Under the pieces are notes generated by a model. It saw only the letters and a program-made list of their open reading frames with translations, was not told the DNA's origin and did not search any database. The translations under genes and the position numbers were made by a program. From contig NZ_BBWQ01000011.1 in NCBI RefSeq assembly GCF_001463885.1, positions 1 to 64,000 on the forward strand: a stretch of DNA of 64,000 nucleotides, read 5' to 3'. Shown in pieces: positions 34,987-44,812 of this stretch. The stretch is from Aureimonas altamirensis (GTDB lineage Bacteria > Pseudomonadota > Alphaproteobacteria > Rhizobiales > Rhizobiaceae). Numbering within the stretch: position 1 is the first letter of the stretch; the number at the start of each line of letters is the position of its first letter.

Positions 34987-35259
34987 ATGCACGTCCGGTT
35001 CAAAACCGGCGAATGGAGGCTTATCCCCGGACGTCTCATCGAGACGGAAGACGGCTATCTCCTGCCGGTGGATGCATTCACGGGCATTGCCCACAGAATC
35101 GTTCCCGAAGACCTGCTTTTCGTCGCGCGCAAGCTGGTGAAGACAGCAGCTCAGCGGCGCTGGCAGATCCGCCAGTCGCAACTCAACCGGATGCGGCTTG
35201 AGCTCGCAAGGGAGTGCATCCAGCACGCCCTCGCGGATTGGGAAGTGAACTACTACTAG
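34987..35259 (+). CDS. Hypothetical protein, 90 aa
   Basis: 90-aa soluble protein: an N-terminal beta section (MHVRFKTGEWRLIPGRLIETEDGYLLPV) followed by a basic helix (LLFVARKLVKTAAQRRWQIRQSQL). No family recognised. GGAAGGCTG precedes the ATG. An overlapping frame from 34902 is less convincing. The 285 bp upstream (34702-34986) contain no feature I can name. Confidence 0.5.
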   Translation: MHVRFKTGEWRLIPGRLIETEDGYLLPVDAFTGIAHRIVPEDLLFVARKLVKTAAQRRWQIRQSQLNRMRLELARECIQHALADWEVNYY

Positions 35260-35458
35260 AGGTTGGCGGTGGGGCGGTTTCGTCCGCGCTTCCGCCCCCT
35301 CGCCAAAAAATATCGCGGGCCCCTTGGCGCAATGTGCCCTGCCGGCAACAGCCTGTCGCAATTCCGCCGAAATCCAAACTCGGCAAAGCAACTATAAGTT
35401 GATCGTCCTATTCTTGTCCCTCACGGGGCGTGCCTGCCCCTTCCATGGGGGATTGCAG

Positions 35459-36172
35459 ATGAAGAATCTTCGCCTTGCCGGGGCCGTTCTGGTTTCGCTT
35501 GCCGCCCTGGGCAGCGCCCTGCCGGCCGCAGCACAGACCACCCGTTACTACGACCATACCGAGCAGCGCTGGACACAGGGCACGCGCGAAACCCGCGCCA
35601 TGCCCGCGCCGGACAAGCGCTTTGCACGCACGCCGGTGCTGATATCCACGCGTGAGAAGGTCGGCACGATCATCATCGATACCGACCGCAAGTTCCTTTA
35701 CCACGTCCATGCCGACGGCAAGGCCACCCGCTACGGCGTGGGCGTCGGCAAGGAAGGGTTTTCCTGGGGCGGAGCGATGAGCGTCGGCCGCAAGGCCGAG
35801 TGGCCGGGCTGGACGCCCCCTGCCCGCATGCGCGAGCGCGAGCGCGCCAAGGGCCGCATCCTGCCGGCCTACATGGAAGGCGGCCCCAACAACCCGCTGG
35901 GCGCGCGGGCGCTGTACCTGTATCGCGGCGGCAAGGATTCGCTGTTCCGCATCCATGGCACCAACCAGCCCTGGACCATCGGCCAGAACATGTCGTCCGG
36001 CTGCATCCGCATGATGAACGAGGATGTCAGCCACCTTTACGAAAACGTATCGCCCGGCACCAAGGTGGTGGTGATCGGCCCCGGCGGCGCGGGCCGCGAC
36101 GCCGTCTACACCGAAAAGGCCGTGGGCCGGTACAAGCAGCCCGGCTTCCTGGCCAACATCTTCGGCGGCTGA
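35459..36172 (+). CDS. L,D-transpeptidase (YkuD domain)
   Basis: 237-aa periplasmic peptidoglycan enzyme with a signal peptide (cleavage near PAAAQ-TT). The YkuD active site is intact: His166 (FRIHGTNQPW) and Cys182 in SSGCIRM. It forms 3-3 cross-links in peptidoglycan or links lipoproteins to it. In Hyphomicrobiales such enzymes are numerous. The ATG at 35459 follows GGGGGATTGCAG and begins the signal sequence. Confidence 0.93.
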   Translation: MKNLRLAGAVLVSLAALGSALPAAAQTTRYYDHTEQRWTQGTRETRAMPAPDKRFARTPVLISTREKVGTIIIDTDRKFLYHVHADGKATRYGVGVGKEGFSWGGAMSVGRKAEWPGWTPPARMRERERAKGRILPAYMEGGPNNPLGARALYLYRGGKDSLFRIHGTNQPWTIGQNMSSGCIRMMNEDVSHLYENVSPGTKVVVIGPGGAGRDAVYTEKAVGRYKQPGFLANIFGG

Positions 36173-36196
36173 CGCAAGCAGATCAGGCGGCGGGGC

Positions 36197-37537
36197 CTAC
36201 TCCGCCGCCACGGCCGCAGGCTGGCCGGCCAGCTTTGCCGGCCGCGCGCCGCCATAGGCCCAATCCAGCAATTCCACCGTATGCAGGATCGGGATGCCCG
36301 TGCCCGAGCCGATCTGCGTCATGCAGCCGATATTGCCGGTTGCTATCAGGTCCGGCGCGACGCTTTCGATATTGCGCACCTTGCGCTCGCGCAGCTGCGC
36401 CGAAATCTCCGGCTGGAGCATGTTGTAGGTGCCGGCCGAGCCGCAGCACAAATGCCCTTCCGGCACATCGCGCACGATAAAGCCGGCCTTGGCGAGCAGC
36501 TCTTTCGGCGCCCTGGTGATGCGCTGGCCGTGCTGCATCGAGCAGGCCGAGTGATAGGCCACCACCGCGCCGCCGGGCCTCGCCGGGGCCGGCAGGTCGA
36601 GCGTGGATAGAAACTCCGTCACGTCCTTCGCCAGTGCGGAAACGGCCTTTGCCTTGTCGGCATAGGCCGGGTCCAGCCGCAGCATGTGGCCGTAATCCTT
36701 GATGGTCGTGCCGCAGCCCGATGTGGTCACGATGATGGCGTGCAGCCCGCCCTCGTCCATGGCGCGCGTCCACGCATCCACATTGCGGCGGGCGGAGGCC
36801 AGCGCCTCGTCCTCGCGGCCCATATGGTGCGTCAGCGATCCGCAGCAGCCCTCGCCGCGCGGTATCACCACCTCGACGCCCAGCCGGTTCAGAAGGCGCG
36901 TGGTGGCGGCGTTGATGCCGGGGTCCAGCACCGATTGCGCGCAGCCCGACAGCAGCGCCACGCGCTTGCCGTGCGCCGGGCCGCTGGCCACACCTTCGGC
37001 CCGCATGCCCGGGGCCTGGCCGGGCGCGGCAGCAGGCACCGATGTCGGCGCAAGGCGCAGCATGGCGGCCAGCGGGCGCAGCGGCCCCGCCTTGTCCAGC
37101 AGCGGCGCAAAAGGCCGGCCAAGGGCGGCCAGCTTCAGCGCGGCGCGGAAGCGCGCGGGATAGGGCAGCACCTTGGCCAGCATGGCGCGGATGAGCCTGT
37201 CGGGCAGCGGGCGGCGGTAGGTTTCCTCGATATGGGCGCGGGCATGGTCCACCAGATGCATGTAATTGACGCCCGAAGGGCAGGTCGTCATGCAGGACAG
37301 GCAGGACAGGCAGCGGTCGATATGGGTGACGATCTGCGTATCGGCCGGGCGGCCGTTTTCCAGCATATCCTTGATCAGGTAGATGCGCCCGCGCGGACTG
37401 TCGAGCTCGTTCCCCAGCGTCACATAGGTGGGGCACGTCGCGGTGCAGAAGCCGCAATGCACGCACTTGCGGATGATCTCTTCCGAATGCGCGACATCGG
37501 GGTTGGCAAGCTGCGACAGAGAAAAATGTGTCTGCAT
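36197..37537 (-). CDS. glcF: Glycolate oxidase iron-sulfur subunit
   Basis: 446-aa subunit with two ferredoxin motifs (CVHCGFCTATCP at 25-36 and CLSCLSCMTTCP at 76-87) and two CCG domains (GEGCCGSLTHH and GHLCCGSAGTYN). It passes electrons from the GlcD/GlcE flavoprotein to the membrane quinone pool. The start at 37537 lies 4 bp after the glcE stop. Third gene of glcDEF, reading on the minus strand. Confidence 0.94.
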   Translation of the reverse strand: MQTHFSLSQLANPDVAHSEEIIRKCVHCGFCTATCPTYVTLGNELDSPRGRIYLIKDMLENGRPADTQIVTHIDRCLSCLSCMTTCPSGVNYMHLVDHARAHIEETYRRPLPDRLIRAMLAKVLPYPARFRAALKLAALGRPFAPLLDKAGPLRPLAAMLRLAPTSVPAAAPGQAPGMRAEGVASGPAHGKRVALLSGCAQSVLDPGINAATTRLLNRLGVEVVIPRGEGCCGSLTHHMGREDEALASARRNVDAWTRAMDEGGLHAIIVTTSGCGTTIKDYGHMLRLDPAYADKAKAVSALAKDVTEFLSTLDLPAPARPGGAVVAYHSACSMQHGQRITRAPKELLAKAGFIVRDVPEGHLCCGSAGTYNMLQPEISAQLRERKVRNIESVAPDLIATGNIGCMTQIGSGTGIPILHTVELLDWAYGGARPAKLAGQPAAVAAE

Positions 37538-37541
37538 GGCG

Positions 37542-38759
37542 TCAGCCCATCCTGCCGGGGTTGAGAATGGATTGCGGGTCGAACTGGGCGCGCAGCCTTT
37601 GCGACAGCGCCGCAAGCGCCGGCGGCTGCGGCTGGAAGACGGGCGTGGACAAGCGCTCGTCCAGCCCGGCCCGCACCAGTGTCGCATGGCCGCCGCCATG
37701 CTGCGCGATCACGGCGCGGATCCGCTCCGCTTCCACCCCATGTTCGAGCCGCAGGAAAATCAGCCCGCATTGCCAATCGTACAATGCATCCGCCGCCATG
37801 TGCATGCGCAGCGCCATGACGATCTCCGGTCCGCGCGTCGGCGTCACGGACAGCCGCCACACGGCGCGGTGATCGGGCCCGGCAAAGGGCGCCACATCGC
37901 GCACCTGCCGCCACAGCAACCGGGATTCGTCCCGCTCCAGCCGCTCCACGGCGCCGACACGCCCCATCGCCTGGGCCAGGTGCCCGGCGCGCGCTGCAAC
38001 GGATGGGCCGAAGCCTTCCAGCCGCACCAATGTCGCCGCCTGCTTGCCGAAGCGCCCATCCAGAACGCCGGCCGCAACCCCGTAGGGCAGATGCGCCGCG
38101 CCGGACGCCTCGGCCGAAGAGCCCATGGCAGCCGACAGCGCGCCCGCGGCCTCATCGTCCTGCAGGTTGCGCAGAACCAGCGTCGTTTCGGTTTCCGCGT
38201 CCGGCATCACCTTGATGGTTATGTCGGTCAGGATGGAGAGCGTGCCCCAGGCCCCCGTCATGCCCTTCGACAGGTCGTAGCCCGTCACGTTCTTCACCAC
38301 GCGCCCGCCGGCGCGGTAGATTTCGCCCCGGCCGGAAACGGCGGCGATCCCCAATATATGGTCGCGCGCCGCGCCCTGCTTGATGCGGCGCGGGCCCGAA
38401 AGGTTGCACGAAATGGTGCCGCCCAGCGTGCCCTCTCCGGCCGGCTGGCCCAGCAGCGGCCCGTAATCGATGGGCTCGAACTCCAGCCGCTGCCCGCGCG
38501 CCTGCAAGGCAGCCTCGATCTCGGCCATGGGCGTGCCGGCCCTGGCCGACAGGACCAGCTCTTCCGGCTCGTAAAGGGTTATGCCGGACAATGCGGCCGT
38601 GGACAGCGTCGCCGCCGCCTGCACCGGCTTGCCGATGGCGGCCTTGCTGCCGGTGCCTTCCACCGCCAGCGGCGCGGCATCGGCCAAGGCGGCCTGCACG
38701 GCATCGCGCACGGCTTCGGCCGTGTCGGGACGAATGATCTTGCGTTGCGTGTTCAGCAT
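37542..38759 (-). CDS. glcE: Glycolate oxidase FAD-binding subunit
   Basis: 405-aa FAD_binding_4 protein. The PMAEIEAALQARGQRLEFEP region and GTLGGTISCNLSGPRRIKQGAARDHILGI are typical of GlcE, a shorter paralogue of GlcD. It needs GlcD and GlcF to form active glycolate oxidase, which converts glycolate to glyoxylate. It sits 8 bp after glcD. Confidence 0.93.
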   Translation of the reverse strand: MLNTQRKIIRPDTAEAVRDAVQAALADAAPLAVEGTGSKAAIGKPVQAAATLSTAALSGITLYEPEELVLSARAGTPMAEIEAALQARGQRLEFEPIDYGPLLGQPAGEGTLGGTISCNLSGPRRIKQGAARDHILGIAAVSGRGEIYRAGGRVVKNVTGYDLSKGMTGAWGTLSILTDITIKVMPDAETETTLVLRNLQDDEAAGALSAAMGSSAEASGAAHLPYGVAAGVLDGRFGKQAATLVRLEGFGPSVAARAGHLAQAMGRVGAVERLERDESRLLWRQVRDVAPFAGPDHRAVWRLSVTPTRGPEIVMALRMHMAADALYDWQCGLIFLRLEHGVEAERIRAVIAQHGGGHATLVRAGLDERLSTPVFQPQPPALAALSQRLRAQFDPQSILNPGRMG

Positions 38760-38767
38760 GGGCTCTG

Positions 38768-40261
38768 TCAGAATCTCGGCAGGTCGGGAAAGGGCACCTG
38801 GCCCCGGTGCACATGCATGCGGCCCAGTTCGGCGCAGCGGTGCAGCACGGGAAAGACCTTGCCGGGGTTAAGGAGATGCTTGTCGTCGAAGGCGCATTTG
38901 ACGCGCTGCTGGTGGCGCAGATCGTCTTCGCCGAACATTTCGGGCATCAGGTCGCGCTTTTCTATGCCCACGCCATGCTCGCCCGTCAGGACGCCGCCCA
39001 CCTCCACGCACAGGCGCAGGATGTCGGCGCCGAAATCCTCGGCGCGCTGCAACTCGTCGTCCGTGGATGCATCGTACAATATCAGCGGGTGCAGATTGCC
39101 GTCGCCGGCATGGAACACATTGGCGACGCGCAGCCGGTACTTTTCCGAAAGCGCCTTCATGCCGGCCAGCACGCGCGGCAGTTCCTTGCGCGGGATGGTG
39201 CCGTCCATGCACAGATAGTCGGGCGAAATGCGCCCCACGGCGGGGAAGGCCGCCTTGCGCCCGGCCCAGAAGGCGGCGCGCTCTTCCGCCGATTGCGACA
39301 CGCGCGCCGTGGTGGCGCCATTGGCCCGGGCGATGGCTTCCACCTCTTTCAGCAGGTGGCTGCATTCCGCCTCGGGGCCATCCAACTCGACGATCAGCAG
39401 CGCCTCCACGTCCAGCGGATAGCCGGCATGGACGAAATCTTCCGCCGCGTGGATGGCCGGCCGGTCCATCATCTCCATGCCGCCGGGGATGATGCCCTTG
39501 GCGATGATGGCGGCAACGGCAGCGCCCGCCTCTTCGCTGGTAGGAAAGCCGATCAGCACGGCGCGCGCCGTTTCCGGCGCCTGCAATATGCGCACCGTCA
39601 CTTCGGTGACCACGCCCAACAGGCCCTCGGAGCCCGTCATCAGGCCGATCAGGTCATAGCCCTCGCTGTCGAGATGCTTGCCGCCAAGGCGGATCACCTC
39701 GCCCTCGATGGTCACGAACTCGATCCCCAGGAGGTTGTTGGCGGTCAGCCCGTATTTCAGGCAATGCACCCCGCCCGAGTTTTCGGCGACATTGCCGCCG
39801 ATGGAACAGGCGATCTGCGAAGACGGGTCCGGCGCGTAGTAGAAGCCGGCATGCTCGACCGCGCGGGTAATGCCAAGATTGGTGACGCCCGGCTGCACGA
39901 CGGCGCAGCGATTGTCGAAATCCACGTCCAGGATGCGGTTGAACCGCGACAGAACCAGCAGCACGCCGTCTTCCAGCGGCAACGCCCCGCCGGACAGCGA
40001 GGTGCCGGAGCCGCGCGGCACAACCTTGATGCCCTCCGCATGGCAATATTTCAGCACGGCGGCCACCTGCTCCACCGTGTCCGGCAGCACCACCACAAGC
40101 GGCAACTGGCGATAGGCCGTCAGCGCATCGGTCTCGAAGACGCGCATCTCGTTGGTCGCGTCGACGACGCCCTCGCCCGGCACGATGGCCCGCAGCGCGG
40201 CCACGATGGCCTCCCGTCGCGACAGGACCTCCCGGTCCGGCTTCGGCATGGCTATGGTCAT
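38768..40261 (-). CDS. glcD: Glycolate oxidase catalytic FAD subunit
   Basis: 497-aa flavoprotein with the FAD_binding_4 domain (VVLPDTVEQVAAVLKYCHAEG, VPRGSGTSLSGGALP, GGNVAENSGGVHCLKYGLT) and the FAD-oxidase C-terminal domain (NVFHAGDGNLHPLILYD, GEHGVGIEKRDLM). It is the catalytic subunit of glycolate/D-lactate-type oxidase. GGGAGGTCGGGAGCGTC precedes the ATG at 40261, favouring it over 40303. First gene of the glcDEF operon; no glcC regulator is adjacent. Confidence 0.95.
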   Translation of the reverse strand: MTIAMPKPDREVLSRREAIVAALRAIVPGEGVVDATNEMRVFETDALTAYRQLPLVVVLPDTVEQVAAVLKYCHAEGIKVVPRGSGTSLSGGALPLEDGVLLVLSRFNRILDVDFDNRCAVVQPGVTNLGITRAVEHAGFYYAPDPSSQIACSIGGNVAENSGGVHCLKYGLTANNLLGIEFVTIEGEVIRLGGKHLDSEGYDLIGLMTGSEGLLGVVTEVTVRILQAPETARAVLIGFPTSEEAGAAVAAIIAKGIIPGGMEMMDRPAIHAAEDFVHAGYPLDVEALLIVELDGPEAECSHLLKEVEAIARANGATTARVSQSAEERAAFWAGRKAAFPAVGRISPDYLCMDGTIPRKELPRVLAGMKALSEKYRLRVANVFHAGDGNLHPLILYDASTDDELQRAEDFGADILRLCVEVGGVLTGEHGVGIEKRDLMPEMFGEDDLRHQQRVKCAFDDKHLLNPGKVFPVLHRCAELGRMHVHRGQVPFPDLPRF

Positions 40262-40376
40262 GACGCTCCCGACCTCCCATTTCTCCACTACCCTGGAATG
40301 CACCTAAAGAAGGACCGAGAGCAAGTCCACGCTTGCCGCAGTGCCGAGCATGTGAGGAAGCACAAGGGAGAAGGTC

Positions 40377-40925
<549 letters not shown>

Positions 40926-40955
40926 CCCAAAGCCTTATTCCAGAGGGAGTGCGAC

Positions 40956-41132
40956 ATGAGCGAAGTCAACCGCGTGGAGCGCGAGACGGAAGAGGAAAAC
41001 CGCTTCCGCAGCGACAAGGTGGAGCGCGAAACCCCATCCAAGGTCAGCGACGGCGAGGAAGCCTGCCTGGACAACGCGCTGGACGATACCTTTCCGGCAT
41101 CCGACCCTGTACCGCCCAAAAGCGTCGAGTAA
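40956..41132 (+). CDS. Small conserved acidic protein, 58 aa
   Basis: The frame encodes a 58-aa charged protein ending in the LDNALDDTFPASDPVPPKS pattern that I recognise from small uncharacterised alphaproteobacterial proteins. AGAGGGAG lies 8 bp before the ATG. The first half is rich in Glu and Arg and looks helical or disordered. It is preceded by a perfect EcfG-type promoter and followed by a hairpin, so it is probably a stress-induced single gene. Molecular function unknown. Confidence 0.82.
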   Translation: MSEVNRVERETEEENRFRSDKVERETPSKVSDGEEACLDNALDDTFPASDPVPPKSVE

Positions 41133-41135
41133 CCA

Positions 41136-41160
41136 CCCCGCCCCTGCCCCTGTGGCGGGG
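41136..41160 (+). terminator. Hairpin after the 58-aa gene
   Basis: CCCCGCC-N11-GGCGGGG starts 4 bp after the stop codon. No T-run follows, so it is a weak intrinsic terminator candidate. Confidence 0.45.
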
Positions 41161-41221
41161 CGGAGCTATCGTCGAGACGCGGCTTAGTGGTCGATCGCGT
41201 CGCAGCAGGGCTTGAACCTTG

Positions 41222-41263
41222 TCTCGATTCAGGCTGACGTGGATCGAGATTGTCGATTACCAG
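41222..41263 (+). pseudogene. Remnant of a HigB toxin C-terminus
   Basis: Directly upstream of higA, one frame reads SRFRLTWIEIVDYQ, like the end of HigB/RelE-type toxins (RWRI.F.W...VEIVDYH). A stop codon (TGA) lies four codons upstream of it in the same frame, so no intact toxin can be encoded. The position (12 bp before the antitoxin ATG) is exactly where higB ends in a normal higBA operon. The call rests on a short match. Confidence 0.45.
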
Positions 41264-41274
41264 AAAACAGCATT

Positions 41275-41583
41275 ATGGCGCGTCTAACGATACACCCAGG
41301 CGAAATACTCGCCGACGAATTGAACGAACTCGGAGTGTCGGCGAGTGAGTTGTCGCGGCAACTCAATGTTCCGACAAACCGGATTACGCAGATCATCAAG
41401 GGGCAGCGCGGAATCTCCGGTGATACCGCACTGCGACTTGGACATTGGTTCGGGACAAGCGCGCAATTCTGGCTCAACCTGCAGAGCTCATATGATATCC
41501 GCGTGGCCGAGAATGCCGTCGGAAGCGAGATTGCGGCGCTTCCGACGCGTGTCCCTGGCGAAGGCCGGGAGCTGCTGGGTTAA
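41275..41583 (+). CDS. higA: HigA family antitoxin (XRE HTH)
   Basis: 102-aa HTH protein: HPGEILADELNELGVSASELSRQLNVPTNRITQIIKGQRGISGDTALRLGHWFGTSAQFWLNLQ is textbook HigA. Normally it follows and neutralises HigB, an mRNA interferase. Here only a decayed stub of higB remains, so the gene is an orphan and may act as a stand-alone repressor or protect against a HigB elsewhere. Local GC is lower than in neighbours. Confidence 0.92.
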   Translation: MARLTIHPGEILADELNELGVSASELSRQLNVPTNRITQIIKGQRGISGDTALRLGHWFGTSAQFWLNLQSSYDIRVAENAVGSEIAALPTRVPGEGRELLG

Positions 41584-41586
41584 CCG

Positions 41587-42384
41587 CTAGCTCTGGACCG
41601 CCAGCACCGACCCGCCATCGACACGCAGATTGGCGCCGTTGATGAAGGACGCCCGGTCCGACACCAGAAGGGCGATGGCTGCGGCCACCTCTTCCGGCTT
41701 GCCACGCCGCTTCTGGACGATGCCGGGGCGCTCCTCGTCCAGGAAGGTGCGCACCGCCTCGTCGAAGGTGATGTTCATCTCTTCCGCGCGCTTCTTCATC
41801 ATGCCGTCGGTCATCGGCGTTTCGATGAAGGCGGGCGCAACCGTGTTGCACAGAACACCGTTTGCGGCCTCCTTGTAGGACAGCCCCTTGATGAAGGCGG
41901 CCAGCGCGGCCTTGGCGGCGTTGTAGGTGGCCTCTTCCCAATAGGGCTGGACGGCATTTTCCGAGGTGATGCACACGAACCGGCCCCAACCGCCCTGCCG
42001 CATCTGCGGGATCGCCGCCCGGCCGATGCGCACGGCCGACATGAAGTCGACCGCCCAGGCTTCCTGGTACTCCTCGTCGCTCAACTCCAGCGGATCGCCC
42101 TTGCCGCCGGTGATGCCGGACGTATGAACCACGATGTCGACCGTGCCGAAGGTTTCGATGGTCCGCGACACCAGTGCGTCCACATCGGCCTGGCTGGTAA
42201 CATCGGCCGCAACGGCCATCGCATCGCCCCCGATAATGCCGGCCGCGTCGTCGACATCGGCTTGCTGCCTGTCGGACAGGACCAGCTTGACCCCTTCGAG
42301 CGCCAGAAGCTTGGCCGTGGCAAAGCCGATGCCACCCGAGCCGCCGGTGATGATGGCGACCCGCCCACTGATTCCGAGGTCCAT
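41587..42384 (-). CDS. SDR family oxidoreductase
   Basis: 265-aa classical SDR with TGGSGGIG (13-20) and the catalytic Tyr154/Lys158 (ATYNAAK). The usual NNAG motif is replaced by HTSG (87-90), and the usual catalytic Ser lies in CITSENA. The substrate is unknown. The ATG at 42384 is followed by MDLGISGRVAIITGG. It is convergent with higA (3-bp gap) and divergent from rsmE. Confidence 0.9.
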   Translation of the reverse strand: MDLGISGRVAIITGGSGGIGFATAKLLALEGVKLVLSDRQQADVDDAAGIIGGDAMAVAADVTSQADVDALVSRTIETFGTVDIVVHTSGITGGKGDPLELSDEEYQEAWAVDFMSAVRIGRAAIPQMRQGGWGRFVCITSENAVQPYWEEATYNAAKAALAAFIKGLSYKEAANGVLCNTVAPAFIETPMTDGMMKKRAEEMNITFDEAVRTFLDEERPGIVQKRRGKPEEVAAAIALLVSDRASFINGANLRVDGGSVLAVQS

Positions 42385-42525
42385 GAAATCCGTCTCCTTG
42401 AGGCTCGACCGTGAAGGCGACTGCGTTTGCGATTGAACCGGTTCCGACGCAGCCCTTATGTGCGCATGGAAACGTGACGGGCGGCGATTCGGTTTCTGCC
42501 TGCGACAAGAGTTCTGGAGGTGGCC

Positions 42526-43269
42526 ATGCCGGACTATGATTTCAGGGCTCCGCGCCTTCATGTCGAAGACGCCCTCGGCGAGGGCGCGGTGCTGGCCGCG
42601 ACGCCGGAACACGCGAACTATCTAATGAACGTCATGCGGCTCGGCGCGGGCGATACGGTGCTGCTGTTCAACGGCCGCGACGGCGAATGGCTGGCCCGCC
42701 TGGCCCCCGTTTCCAAGAAGAAACTCGAGCTTGCGGTGGAGCGCTTGACCCGGCCGCAGACGCCGAAGCCCGACCTGCACTATCTGTTTGCGCCGCTGAA
42801 AAGCGCGCGCCTGGATTACATGGTGCAGAAGGCAGTGGAGATGGGCGCCGGCGTATTGCAACCGGTGATGACGCAGCATTGCCAGGCACCGCGCATCAAG
42901 CTCGACCGCATGCGCGCCAACGCCATCGAAGCGGCCGAGCAATGCGGCATCCTGTCTGTCGCAGAGTGCCGCGACATGGTGCGGCTGCCCCAGCTCCTGG
43001 AACAGTGGGACACCGGCCGGCAGCTGATCTTCTGCGACGAGCGGGCCGATGAGGCCGCGGTGCTGGATATACTGTCGCCGCTGGCCGGCAAGCCGCTGGC
43101 GCTGCTGATCGGCCCCGAGGGCGGCTTCTCTGCCGACGAGCGTTCGATGTTGACGCAGGCGCCCTTCGTGACGGCCATCCCCCTTGGCCCGCGCATCCTG
43201 CGCGCCGATACGGCGGCCGTGGCGGCGATGGCCGTGGTGCAGGCGGCGGCGGGCGACTGGCGGACATGA
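42526..43269 (+). CDS. rsmE: 16S rRNA (uracil-1498-N3)-methyltransferase
   Basis: 247-aa SPOUT methyltransferase that modifies U1498 of 16S rRNA. The SAM-binding knot is visible: [13 protein letters not shown] and [38 protein letters not shown] belongs to the N-terminal PUA-like part. GGAGG at 42516-42520 fixes the ATG at 42526; a GTG at 42520 is a poorer choice. It is followed by glutamate-cysteine ligase. Confidence 0.95.
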   Translation: MPDYDFRAPRLHVEDALGEGAVLAATPEHANYLMNVMRLGAGDTVLLFNGRDGEWLARLAPVSKKKLELAVERLTRPQTPKPDLHYLFAPLKSARLDYMVQKAVEMGAGVLQPVMTQHCQAPRIKLDRMRANAIEAAEQCGILSVAECRDMVRLPQLLEQWDTGRQLIFCDERADEAAVLDILSPLAGKPLALLIGPEGGFSADERSMLTQAPFVTAIPLGPRILRADTAAVAAMAVVQAAAGDWRT

Positions 43270-43370
43270 TGCCCCTGCGTTGCGATGGGTACTTGCATCA
43301 GGGCCGGTCCGGGCAATAGACAGCCTGAGTAACCATCGACCGCCGACGGCGGACAGCGGACTGGAAAGCC

Positions 43371-44744
43371 ATGGCGCGCGACACGACCGATTTGACGCCG
43401 ATCGACAGCGTCGATGACCTGACCCTGTATATGAAGGGCGGGGAAAAGCCCAAGGCGCAGTTCCGCATCGGCACCGAGCACGAGAAGTTCGGCTTCTATG
43501 CCGATACTCTGGGCCCCGTCCCCTATGAGGGAGAGCGCGGCATACGGCGCCTTCTGGAGGGGATGCAGGCGCTGTCCGGCTGGGAAGCCATCACCGACGA
43601 CGGCCGCATCATCGGTCTTGCCGGCGCATCCGGCCAAGGGGCGATCTCGCTGGAGCCGGGCGGCCAGTTCGAGCTGTCGGGCGCGCCGCTGGAGACCATC
43701 CACCAGACCTGCCGCGAATCGAATGCCCATCTATCGGATGTGCGCAAGGTGGCCAAGGATCTCGGCATCGAGTTTCTCGGCATGGGGTCCAGCCCCACCT
43801 GGACGCTGGCCGAAACGCCCATCATGCCGAAGTCGCGATACGACATCATGCGCAACTACATGCCGAAGGTCGGCACGCGCGGGCTGGACATGATGTTCCG
43901 CACCTGCACCATCCAGGTCAATCTGGACTTCGCCGACGAAGCCGACATGCGCCGCAAGATGCAGATCGGCATGAAGCTGCAACCCGTCGCCACGGCGCTG
44001 TTTGCCAATTCGCCCTTCACCGAAGGAAAGCCCAACGGTCTCGTCTCTTGGCGCTCGGATGTCTGGCGCGACGTCGACAACCAGCGATCCGGCCTGCTGC
44101 CCTTCGTCTTCGAGCCGGGCTTCACCTATCGCCACTACGTGGAATGGGCGCTCGATGTGCCGATGTACTTCGTCATGCGCGACGGCGTCTATCACGACGC
44201 CACCGACATTACCTTCCGGCAATTCCTGGACGGCGGCTTCAAGGGCCGCGTCGCGGATGCGACACCCAATTTCGGCGACTGGACCAACCATCTCTCGACG
44301 CTCTTTCCGGATGTCCGGCTGAAGCGCTTCATCGAAATGCGCGGGGCCGATGGCGGCCCGTGGCGCCGCATCTGCGCCCTGCCGGCGCTGTGGGTGGGGC
44401 TTCTCTACGACGAGGCCGCCATGGCCGAGGCGGAGGCGCTGTGCGCCGACTGGACCTTCGAAGAGGTGTCCGCCCTGCGCGAGGCGGTGCCGACAACCGG
44501 CTTTGCGACAGAGTTCCGCGACGCCAGCGTGCTGGAGCTTTCGCGCGCGGTGGTGGCCATCGCGCGCAAGGGCCTCAAGGCCCGCGCCCGCATGAACGAG
44601 GAAGGCAACGACGAAAGCCATTTCCTGGCGCCGCTTGAGGAAGTCGTGGCCCGTGGCACCACATCGGCGGAGGAGCTGGTGCGCCTTTACGAAACGCAAT
44701 GGGACCGCTCCATGGCCAAGGTTTTCGCTCATTTGGTCTATTGA
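43371..44744 (+). CDS. gshA: Glutamate-cysteine ligase (plant/alphaproteobacterial type)
   Basis: 457-aa ligase joining L-glutamate and cysteine, the first step of glutathione synthesis. It fits the plant-type GCS2 family: FRIGTEHEKFGF, ISLEPGGQFELSGAPLETIHQTC, CTIQVNLDFADEADMRRKMQIGM and SWRSDVWRDVDNQRSGLLPFVFE. It is unlike E. coli GshA, which is usual in Hyphomicrobiales. It lies 101 bp after rsmE. Confidence 0.94.
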   Translation: MARDTTDLTPIDSVDDLTLYMKGGEKPKAQFRIGTEHEKFGFYADTLGPVPYEGERGIRRLLEGMQALSGWEAITDDGRIIGLAGASGQGAISLEPGGQFELSGAPLETIHQTCRESNAHLSDVRKVAKDLGIEFLGMGSSPTWTLAETPIMPKSRYDIMRNYMPKVGTRGLDMMFRTCTIQVNLDFADEADMRRKMQIGMKLQPVATALFANSPFTEGKPNGLVSWRSDVWRDVDNQRSGLLPFVFEPGFTYRHYVEWALDVPMYFVMRDGVYHDATDITFRQFLDGGFKGRVADATPNFGDWTNHLSTLFPDVRLKRFIEMRGADGGPWRRICALPALWVGLLYDEAAMAEAEALCADWTFEEVSALREAVPTTGFATEFRDASVLELSRAVVAIARKGLKARARMNEEGNDESHFLAPLEEVVARGTTSAEELVRLYETQWDRSMAKVFAHLVY

Positions 44745-44812
44745 GTGCGCTTGCCTCTTGGCAGCGATGACGTTTGGCCCCATGCTTAAGGGCCGATGAG
44801 CGGAAAAGGACG

